DNA from: Candidatus Gastranaerophilales bacterium
GTDB lineage: Bacteria; Cyanobacteriota; Vampirovibrionia; Gastranaerophilales; Gastranaerophilaceae
DNA: 5,535 nt
Direction: 5' to 3'
Assembly (NCBI GenBank): GCA_947630355.1
Contig: CANRHJ010000124.1
Location: forward strand, 1 to 5,535
In this document: positions 1 to 5,009 of the stretch, in pieces
How positions within the stretch are numbered: the first letter of the stretch is position 1
Layout: every line of letters starts with the position of its first letter
Position numbers and translations under genes: made by a program
The notes under the pieces: model-generated
What the model saw: only the letters and a program-made list of their open reading frames with translations
Told to the model about the DNA's origin: nothing
The model's database searches: none

Positions 1-1724
1 TGATATTCATCTTCCTCCTGAGCTTGAATATCTTTTGGCAAATCCGGTTCTTTTTGCGGTTTTATCTGTGCACGATTGATTTTTTGGGATAAATCGACAG
101 AGTCGGATAAAATAATATCTATATCTGGATTGGGGATATTTAAATATTTGGAAACGGCATCAACCAGTGCTTGATGTTTAGCACCTTCCTTCGCTTGTTT
201 AACAAACATTTCTTTTGAAAATGCCACAGTAATTTTATTTTCCGTAATTTCAACAGGTCTTGCGAGGTTAGAATAAAAAGCCCGATTTGGCGGACTGGTT
301 ATGGATTGAATAATAGAAATCCATAATTTGTTCATATCCGAATTGCCGTTTCCGGAAGGTGTTTTATCGGCATCAAGCGGATATTCATTTGATTTATTAC
401 TGCTGATTGATGGTGTTTGTGCAAAATCACCGGTTGTTTCCGTTCTTTGTTCTTCTTCGGTTTTTAAAGCAGTGCTGTTTGTTTTAACGGCATCCGCATT
501 TAACGAATTTTGTTTAATTTGTTTAAATTCTTCAACTTGTCCTATTTGCAGGCAGCCTGACTCTATTTTATTTTCAATGGCTTCAATACGTTTCAATAAA
601 TTATCAGGAGAAGGAAGATTTTTATAATTTGTCAAATCGATAATACAAAGTTCAAGCCATAAGTATTTATCGGTTGAATCTTTTATTTGAGCGGAATAAT
701 ATGAAAGTTTATCAATAATTTGAACTATTTCAGCCGAAGAAAATTTATCCGCCTGAAGTTTTAATTTATCTATATTTGTTTCATTAATTCTTGTCAAAGA
801 AAAAATCAATCCTGAATCGGAGCAGTTTTTTAAAATCATTAAATCTCTGAAATATTGAATTAAGTTAGATACAATTTGAACGGGTTCGTTACCTTTAGAA
901 TATATTTCATCAATTAAAGGAACTGACTTAGAGCAATCCGCATCAATAATATTTTGAGCGATTTGGTATAATGAGTCCACAGATATTTTTCCGAGAATTT
1001 CATAAATATCATCAACCGTAATTTGTTTGTTAACACCAAGTACACTGATTTGATCCAACAGAGCTAAAGCATCACGCATACCGCCTTGAGAATTTTTTGC
1101 AATAGCGAATAAAGCATCTTTAGAAATATTAATATTTTCTTGTTGAGAAATAAAATCCAATCTTTTAACAATATCATCCGTAGTAATTCTTCTGAAATCA
1201 AAACGCTGACATCTTGAAATAATGGTATCCAAGACTTTGTGAGGTTCGGTTGTAGCCAGAATAAAAATAACATTTTCAGGCGGTTCTTCAAGTGTTTTTA
1301 ACAATGCATTAAAAGCATGAGTAGAGAGCATATGTACTTCATCTATTACATATATTTTATATCTGCCGTTAACGGGGACATATTGGATTTTTTCAAGAAT
1401 TGCCTGAGTATCTTCAACACTCCTGTTACTTGCCGCATCAATTTCTATAACATCAACGGGAACGGAGTTCATAATATCCAGACAAGCCGGACACTTACCG
1501 CAAGGGTTAAGAGTAGGTCCTTCTTTACAATTGAGGGACTTTGCCAGTATTCTTGCAGAAGATGTCTTTCCTGTACCTCTGGGGCCGCATAACAAATATG
1601 CGTGTGCTATTTTCTTTAATTCTATTGCATTACTTAAAGCATGAACGATATTTTCCTGACCGATAAGGTCATGAAACGTTTGCGGTCTATATTTACGGTA
1701 TAACGGTATATATTTATTTCCCAA
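1..1724 (-). CDS. dnaX: DNA polymerase III subunit tau/gamma (partial, 3' end off the left edge)
   Basis: This is the clamp-loader ATPase that loads the beta sliding clamp and ties the polymerase to the helicase. I translated the minus strand and it is open for 574 codons. An N-terminal YRKYRPQTF motif (residues 9-17) is followed by Walker A GPRGTGKT (47-54), a zinc module with C66, C75, C78 and C81, Walker B/DEVHML (126-133), the LLKTLEEPP block (141-149), sensor-1 ATTE (157-160) and the SRC arginine finger (170-172). The collar domain III runs to about residue 370. A polar Q/E/S/T linker (about 393-463) leads to a C-terminal tau-like module starting MNKLW (464-468) and an acidic tail cut by the window edge. 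The start is TTG at 1724-1722: an AGGAGC ribosome binding site lies 6 bases upstream, the conserved N-terminus begins there, an in-frame stop lies upstream, and the first in-frame ATG is near residue 85, past Walker A. The length fits full tau. Confidence 0.96.
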   Translation of the reverse strand, partial: MGNKYIPLYRKYRPQTFHDLIGQENIVHALSNAIELKKIAHAYLLCGPRGTGKTSSARILAKSLNCKEGPTLNPCGKCPACLDIMNSVPVDVIEIDAASNRSVEDTQAILEKIQYVPVNGRYKIYVIDEVHMLSTHAFNALLKTLEEPPENVIFILATTEPHKVLDTIISRCQRFDFRRITTDDIVKRLDFISQQENINISKDALFAIAKNSQGGMRDALALLDQISVLGVNKQITVDDIYEILGKISVDSLYQIAQNIIDADCSKSVPLIDEIYSKGNEPVQIVSNLIQYFRDLMILKNCSDSGLIFSLTRINETNIDKLKLQADKFSSAEIVQIIDKLSYYSAQIKDSTDKYLWLELCIIDLTNYKNLPSPDNLLKRIEAIENKIESGCLQIGQVEEFKQIKQNSLNADAVKTNSTALKTEEEQRTETTGDFAQTPSISSNKSNEYPLDADKTPSGNGNSDMNKLWISIIQSITSPPNRAFYSNLARPVEITENKITVAFSKEMFVKQAKEGAKHQALVDAVSKYLNIPNPDIDIILSDSVDLSQKINRAQIKPQKEPDLPKDIQAQEEDEY

Positions 1725-1730
1725 TTGATT

Positions 1731-1736
1731 GCTCCT
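1731..1736 (-). promoter_or_regulatory. Ribosome binding site of dnaX
   Basis: AGGAGC on the minus strand lies 6 bases before the TTG at 1724. It decides the non-ATG start of dnaX. It is the only strong Shine-Dalgarno sequence I can find among the five genes of the window. Confidence 0.8.
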
Positions 1737-1755
1737 AAAATATTTGCTAATATCA

Positions 1756-1787
1756 ATTATATATTAATTAATAAAAAAAGTGTGCAA
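1756..1787 (-). promoter_or_regulatory. Candidate dnaX promoter
   Basis: A perfect TATAAT reads on the minus strand at 1756-1761, which would start a transcript near 1749 and give a leader of about 25 bases containing the AGGAGC site. The -35 box is poor: TTGCAC at 1782-1787 leaves a 20-base spacer, and the best-spaced hexamer (CACACT, 1779-1784) is a weak match. The -35 region overlaps the first bases of the divergent ldcA gene, so the two promoters may interfere with each other. The surrounding AT-richness makes chance matches likely. Confidence 0.45.
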
Positions 1788-1788
1788 T

Positions 1789-2691
1789 ATGAATATAATT
1801 AAACCAAAAAAATTAAAAATCGGCGATACAATCGGTATATTAGCGGTATCAGGCAAAATAAAAGAGTATCAAAGAATAGAAAACGCAAAAAAGTTTTTTG
1901 AAAATGAAGGTTATAATGTCATAGTATCGGAAACATGTAAAACATCTCACAGATACATGGCCGGCAGCAGCGATGAAGAATGCATAAGAAATCTTGAGGA
2001 GTTCTTTTCAAACAAAAAGATTAATGCCATACTCTGCGCGAGGGGAGGTTACGGAACATTAAGACTTATCAATAAAATTAATTGGGATATCATAAAAGAT
2101 AACCCCAAAATTTTCGCGGGATATTCCGATATAACAATACTATTAAATCTGATATTCCAAAAAACGGGAATAATAACTTTTCATTCTCCGATGGCAAGCG
2201 GAGATTTCGGCTCGGACATTAATGATTATACAAAAGAAAAATTTTTTAATACGCTGAAAGGTGAAACAAAAGTAATACAATCAGAAAATGGTAAAAACTA
2301 TTATAAAGGTGAAGCTCAGGGTATTTTGACCGGTGGAAATCTTGCTTCATTATGCTGTATGGACTTTTTACCCGATGAAAATATAATTTTATTTATTGAA
2401 GATTTAAACGAACCCGTTTATAAAATAGACAGAATGTTAACATATCTTTTTAACAATAATGAATTCAGGAAAAAAGTAAAAGGAATTGCAATCGGAGAAT
2501 TTTTAAATCTTGAAGACAAAAGTATGTATGAAGATTTAATTTTTGAGTTAGGCAAAGAATTAAAAATACCCGCAGCTGACGGATTTAAAATAACTCACGG
2601 GAAGATTAAAGATACCGTTCCCGTCGGTGCAAAAGGATTATTCAACACACAAGAGGGCACTATAACCATTTTAGAGGACTATACGGAATAA
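1789..2691 (+). CDS. ldcA: Muramoyltetrapeptide (L,D-) carboxypeptidase, peptidase family S66
   Basis: The enzyme removes the terminal D-Ala from murein tetrapeptides in the cytoplasm during peptidoglycan recycling; the related MccF branch degrades microcin C-type peptides. Numbered from the ATG at 1789 (300 residues, the usual family length), the sequence shows the N-terminal KPKKLKIGDTIGI strand, an ARGGYGT loop (84-90), the nucleophile elbow GYSDIT with Ser113, the catalytic-Glu segment FIEDLNEPVYKIDRML with Glu204, and ITHG with His270 followed by a VPVGAKG block. The Ser-Glu-His triad of S66 is therefore complete. There is no signal peptide or membrane segment, which fits a cytoplasmic recycling enzyme. 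An in-frame GTG at 1780 would add three residues. I prefer the ATG because the family consensus begins just after it, although neither start has a good ribosome binding site. The gene is divergent from dnaX and convergent with the next gene, so it is probably transcribed alone. LdcA and MccF-like roles cannot be separated here. Confidence 0.93.
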   Translation: MNIIKPKKLKIGDTIGILAVSGKIKEYQRIENAKKFFENEGYNVIVSETCKTSHRYMAGSSDEECIRNLEEFFSNKKINAILCARGGYGTLRLINKINWDIIKDNPKIFAGYSDITILLNLIFQKTGIITFHSPMASGDFGSDINDYTKEKFFNTLKGETKVIQSENGKNYYKGEAQGILTGGNLASLCCMDFLPDENIILFIEDLNEPVYKIDRMLTYLFNNNEFRKKVKGIAIGEFLNLEDKSMYEDLIFELGKELKIPAADGFKITHGKIKDTVPVGAKGLFNTQEGTITILEDYTE

Positions 2692-2751
2692 AAATTAATC
2701 AGGTTTGCTATTTTAACATACTCAAGCTTATTTACCTAATGAATAATTCGT

Positions 2752-2765
2752 TTTGCACGTGCAAA
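2752..2765. repeat. Perfect 14-bp palindrome between convergent genes
   Basis: TTTGCACGTGCAAA is its own reverse complement. It lies 60 bases after the ldcA stop and 36 bases from the stop of the opposing gene. No T-run follows on either strand, so it does not look like an intrinsic terminator. It could be a protein-binding site or chance; by rough reckoning a 14-bp palindrome has an appreciable chance of occurring once in a window this size. I see no other structure or gene in the 110-base gap 2692-2801. Confidence 0.5.
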
Positions 2766-2801
2766 GAGCATAAATGACTTCAGATACAAAACAACTACGG
2801 A

Positions 2802-3749
2802 TTAATTAATACCGACGGATTGAACCAATTTAGGCACAATCAATTTCCAAGCCTCATAAGAGGGATGGAAATTATCGGGACTCAGATATACTTTATCGGT
2901 CAAAACATTTTTACCGACTAAATCATCGGTATATATAACTTCAATTCCCTCATCTTTAAAATGGTTAAGAATTTGCTGTTTTTCAAAGATTAAAGATGAA
3001 CCCCAATCGGCATCCTGATAAACCAAAATTATGAACTTCGCATTCGGAAATTTTTGTTTTATAAGTTTGTTTGACTCATCAATCATTTTAATAATCGGTT
3101 TTTTAAATAATAATTTTTTATATTCATTAAACTGTATAAATTCTTGAATTAAGAATACGGAGAATAACGGATAAATAAATTTAAACTTAGGTACTATTAA
3201 GACTAATTTATCATTAACAAGCTTATAGCGGTACTGTAAAATAGGATCCATACACCAGCTTCTCACGGTCAGGCTTCTGAGGAAGTGGCTGTCAATAAGG
3301 ACGTAAATAATATATTCGGGATTAATAATTTCATTAGTAATATTTTTATCGTTTAACTGATAATACAGGAAAGGAATACCTGTTGCGTAAAGTCCTCTGT
3401 TGTAGACGGTTCTGCCGGTATAATCGGAGAGAACCGCCGAAAAAGTTTCGTTATCACTTAAATTACTCCCCCAAGTGAAAGAACATCCGAATATCGCAAT
3501 CGAAGGTTTATTTGAATTCACGCCAATACTTACCGGTCTGAAACGTGCTTTCCTTTCTTCGTATGAAGGGTATATGACTTTCTCATAAGTTAACATGCGG
3601 GGGAAATTTTTATTTACTTTTAACATAGACTCAAAGTTATACTTATATTTATTATAGACAATAAAATAAGAGCATAATTCAAGAACTCCCGCCAAGAATA
3701 TAACTAACAATAAAGGTATAATTATTTTTTTATAATCCGTTTTTTTCAT
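2802..3749 (-). CDS. Membrane-anchored SGNH/GDSL-like hydrolase family protein
   Basis: This is a 315-residue protein with a short positive N-terminus and one hydrophobic segment (about 9-31), predicted to anchor it in the inner membrane with the main domain outside. The domain has SGNH hallmarks. Block I reads AIFGCSFTWG with candidate nucleophile Ser90. A block II-like NRG follows with Gly119. The C-terminal block V reads PDNFHPS with Asp292 and His295 in the usual DxxH spacing. The block III Asn (GxND) is not evident: the matching region reads YVLIDSHF (139-146). Relatives act as esterases or acetyl-transfer/deacetylation enzymes on polysaccharides and lipids. The substrate cannot be inferred here, and the Cys beside the nucleophile replaces the usual Asp of GDS. 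The ATG at 3749 is chosen because it places the anchor at the N-terminus; it lacks a good ribosome binding site. It stands alone between convergent ldcA and the divergent ABC gene. Confidence 0.75.
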   Translation of the reverse strand: MKKTDYKKIIIPLLLVIFLAGVLELCSYFIVYNKYKYNFESMLKVNKNFPRMLTYEKVIYPSYEERKARFRPVSIGVNSNKPSIAIFGCSFTWGSNLSDNETFSAVLSDYTGRTVYNRGLYATGIPFLYYQLNDKNITNEIINPEYIIYVLIDSHFLRSLTVRSWCMDPILQYRYKLVNDKLVLIVPKFKFIYPLFSVFLIQEFIQFNEYKKLLFKKPIIKMIDESNKLIKQKFPNAKFIILVYQDADWGSSLIFEKQQILNHFKDEGIEVIYTDDLVGKNVLTDKVYLSPDNFHPSYEAWKLIVPKLVQSVGIN

Positions 3750-3779
3750 TTCACAAATTTTATAAAACTGACATGGATA

Positions 3780-3810
3780 ATTATAACTTGATTTTTTAAT
3801 TTAATGACAA
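3780..3810 (-). promoter_or_regulatory. Candidate promoter of the SGNH-like gene
   Basis: On the minus strand TTGTCA (3805-3810, 5 of 6 consensus bases) is followed after 19 bases by a perfect TATAAT (3780-3785). Transcription would begin near 3773, about 24 bases before the ATG. The spacer is longer than the ideal 17. The -35 box lies in the loop of the inverted repeat at 3795-3823, so a factor bound there could control it. Confidence 0.45.
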
Positions 3811-3823
3811 TAATTAAATTAAA
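3795..3823. repeat. 11-bp perfect inverted repeat in a divergent promoter region
   Basis: TTTAATTTAAT (3795-3805) is mirrored exactly by ATTAAATTAAA (3813-3823), with a 7-base centre GACAATA. It lies between the divergent SGNH-like and ABC ATPase genes and overlaps the -35 hexamer of the former. The position suits a shared operator. The arms contain only A and T, so chance is a real alternative in DNA of this composition. Confidence 0.5.
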
Positions 3824-3829
3824 GTATTA

Positions 3830-3858
3830 TTTAAAAACCCAAAAAGGTATAGTATAAT
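3830..3858 (+). promoter_or_regulatory. Candidate promoter of the ABC ATPase gene, possibly giving a leaderless mRNA
   Basis: A perfect TATAAT at 3853-3858 sits only 7 bases before the ATG at 3866. A TTTAAA (4 of 6) lies 17 bases upstream at 3830-3835. Transcription from here would begin at or just before the A of the ATG. This agrees with the lack of a ribosome binding site: the only AAAGG-like stretch ends 18 bases before the ATG. An alternative upstream pair, ATGACA (3804-3809) and TATTAT (3825-3830), has a short 15-base spacer. Confidence 0.45.
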
Positions 3859-3865
3859 TGGTATT

Positions 3866-4894
3866 ATGCAAGAATTAATTAAAATTAAAGAATTAAATAT
3901 GCATTATCCCATAACCGACGGATTAACCGGAAATATAAAAGGTTATACATACGCATTAAACAACGTTAATTTGGAAATATACGAAAATGAAATACTTGGT
4001 TTGGTAGGGGAATCAGGCAGCGGGAAATCTACGTTAGGGAATTGTATACTGAGACTGCTCAAACCGACAAGCGGAGAAATATATTACAGGGGAGAAGATA
4101 TAACCTCAAAAACGAAAAAAGAACTTCAAGAATACAGAAAGAGGGCACAATTAATATTTCAAAATCCGTATATGAGTTTAAATCCGAGAATGAAGATATA
4201 CGATATATTAAAAGAACCGTTTATCGTTAATAAATCTAATCCGGTGTCGCACTTTGCCGCCGACTCGCCGTCGCCGTACAAGTGCTCAATTAAGAATAGG
4301 GAAAAAATAGAAGAAAAAATAAGGGAAATAATAAGTTTAATCGGAATGAAAGAAGAGGTATTAAACAGGTACCCTCACGAATTTTCCGGCGGTCAGAGAC
4401 AGAGAATAGCAATAGCACGTGCAATAATATTAAATCCTGAGTTTATAGCGGCAGATGAACCCGTAAGTGCTTTAGATGTGAGTATACAAGCTCAAATCAT
4501 TAATTTACTGATAAAATTAAAAGAAAATTTAAATTTGACAATGTTGTTTATTTCACATGATTTGAGTGTAATAAAATACATATCGGACAGAATTGCCGTT
4601 ATGTATTTGGGCGAAATAGTCGAACTTGCAAGCAAAGATGAATTATTTAATAACCATAAACATCCCTATACGGAAGCACTCTTAAATTCGGTACCACACC
4701 CTCAGGATGATACAACGGAAAAGAAAGAAATAATAAAAGGAGAAATACCCTCACCGCAAAATCCGCCCAAAGGCTGTAAGTTTCATACAAGATGTCCTTA
4801 CGTAACAGATAAATGCAGGATAGAACATCCCGAATTTTATGAAATATCACCAAATCATAGGGTAAGGTGTTTTTTATGCGAAAATAAAAGTTAG
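3866..4894 (+). CDS. Peptide ABC transporter ATP-binding protein (OppF/DppF type) with a foreign-looking internal insert
   Basis: This is an ATPase of an oligopeptide/dipeptide/nickel-type importer, acting on the cytoplasmic face of the inner membrane. Its 342 residues show Walker A GESGSGKS (48-55), the Q-loop FQNPYMSLNPR (Gln99), signature FSGGQRQR (173-180), Walker B FIAADEP (193-199), D-loop SALD (201-204) and H-loop His231. A C-terminal oligo_HPY domain follows, with HPYTEALLNSVP (266-277) and cysteines C304, C310, C317 and C335 in the CxFxxRCP...HxVxC pattern; C338 is an additional cysteine. In some relatives these cysteines bind an iron-sulfur cluster. Residues 126-140 form a GC-rich insert between the Q-loop and the signature motif; the helix resumes at NREKIEEKIREI. 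All ATPase motifs stay intact, so the protein is probably functional. OppF/DppF normally pairs with OppD/DppD and permeases, but none is adjacent: a terminator follows. Start at 3866 fits the family N-terminus despite lacking a ribosome binding site; Met12 is too late. Confidence 0.93.
   Translation: MQELIKIKELNMHYPITDGLTGNIKGYTYALNNVNLEIYENEILGLVGESGSGKSTLGNCILRLLKPTSGEIYYRGEDITSKTKKELQEYRKRAQLIFQNPYMSLNPRMKIYDILKEPFIVNKSNPVSHFAADSPSPYKCSIKNREKIEEKIREIISLIGMKEEVLNRYPHEFSGGQRQRIAIARAIILNPEFIAADEPVSALDVSIQAQIINLLIKLKENLNLTMLFISHDLSVIKYISDRIAVMYLGEIVELASKDELFNNHKHPYTEALLNSVPHPQDDTTEKKEIIKGEIPSPQNPPKGCKFHTRCPYVTDKCRIEHPEFYEISPNHRVRCFLCENKS
4241..4285 (+). repeat. Putative small palindromic element inserted in frame in the ABC ATPase gene
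   Basis: This 45-base stretch is 31/45 G+C inside a clearly AT-rich gene, and 14 of its 15 codons (residues 126-140, PVSHFAADSPSPYKC) end in G or C. The flanking codons mostly end in A or T. GCACTT (4249-4254) and AAGTGC (4280-4285) form an inverted repeat around a 25-base core, which also contains a small CGAC/GTCG hairpin (4261-4264 with 4270-4273). No stop codon appears in any of the six frames across it. The insert keeps the reading frame and lies in a variable linker between the Q-loop and the signature motif. Exact ends are uncertain by a few bases, and I see no convincing target duplication (flanks TCTAAT and TCAATT only resemble each other). It behaves like an in-frame palindromic repeat, but I cannot assign a known family from sequence alone. 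Confidence 0.55.
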
Positions 4895-4927
4895 CCGGTT
4901 TTGCCTTTAATCAAAGATTGAAAGCAT

Positions 4928-4957
4928 AAAGTACAAGCTGTATGCTTGTGCTTTTTT
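4928..4957 (+). terminator. Rho-independent terminator after the ABC ATPase gene
   Basis: GTACAAGC (4931-4938) pairs with GCTTGTGC (4944-4951), with one G-T wobble, around the loop TGTAT. Three A-T pairs extend the base of the stem (4928-4930 with 4952-4954), and the stem runs into TTTTTT at 4952-4957. It begins 34 bases after the ABC stop codon and separates that gene from the mlaE-like gene. Confidence 0.85.
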
Positions 4958-4984
4958 GTCAATTTATTTTTAATTTAATAAAAT
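4956..4984 (+). promoter_or_regulatory. Candidate promoter of the mlaE-like gene, abutting the terminator
   Basis: TTGTCA (4956-4961, 5 of 6) and TAAAAT (4979-4984, 5 of 6) are spaced by exactly 17 bases. The -35 box overlaps the last T residues of the preceding terminator. Transcription would begin near 4991, about 19 bases before the ATG at 5010. A second TAAAAT at 4998-5003 lies 6 bases from the ATG and would give a leaderless message, but it has no good -35. No ribosome binding site precedes the ATG. Confidence 0.5.
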
Positions 4985-5009
4985 TTTAAAATTATGATAA
5001 AATAATGTT

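Noticed and set aside
328..627. 99-codon plus-strand reading frame opposite dnaX
   Set aside because: It lies antisense to the continuous dnaX frame, shows no recognisable domain and has no ribosome binding site; it is a shadow.
1064..1291. 75-codon minus-strand reading frame overlapping dnaX
   Set aside because: It is in another frame of the well-supported dnaX AAA+ region and has low-complexity Leu/Ile/Phe content typical of a shadow frame.
1317..1592. 91-codon plus-strand reading frame
   Set aside because: It is antisense to the Walker A to Walker B region of dnaX and has no family resemblance.
2692..2751. Possible terminator for ldcA (AGGT at 2701-2704 with ACCT at 2734-2737)
   Set aside because: Only four pairs form and no T-run follows, so it does not qualify as an intrinsic terminator.
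3758..3767. TTTTATAAAA palindrome with a TATAAA -10-like box just upstream of the SGNH-like start
   Set aside because: It has no matching -35 and is an expected chance word in AT-rich DNA; the TTGTCA/TATAAT pair further upstream is better.
4042..4230. 62-codon plus-strand reading frame inside the ABC ATPase gene
   Set aside because: It is an alternative frame of a gene whose motifs are fully explained by the main frame.
4415..4422. GCACGTGC, a possible second copy of the core of the 2752-2765 palindrome
   Set aside because: It is fully explained by codons for the conserved AIARAI segment after the ABC signature, and the flanking bases do not match the palindrome.
4647..4853. 68-codon minus-strand reading frame
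   Set aside because: It is antisense to the oligo_HPY and cysteine-rich end of the ABC ATPase and has no supporting signals.
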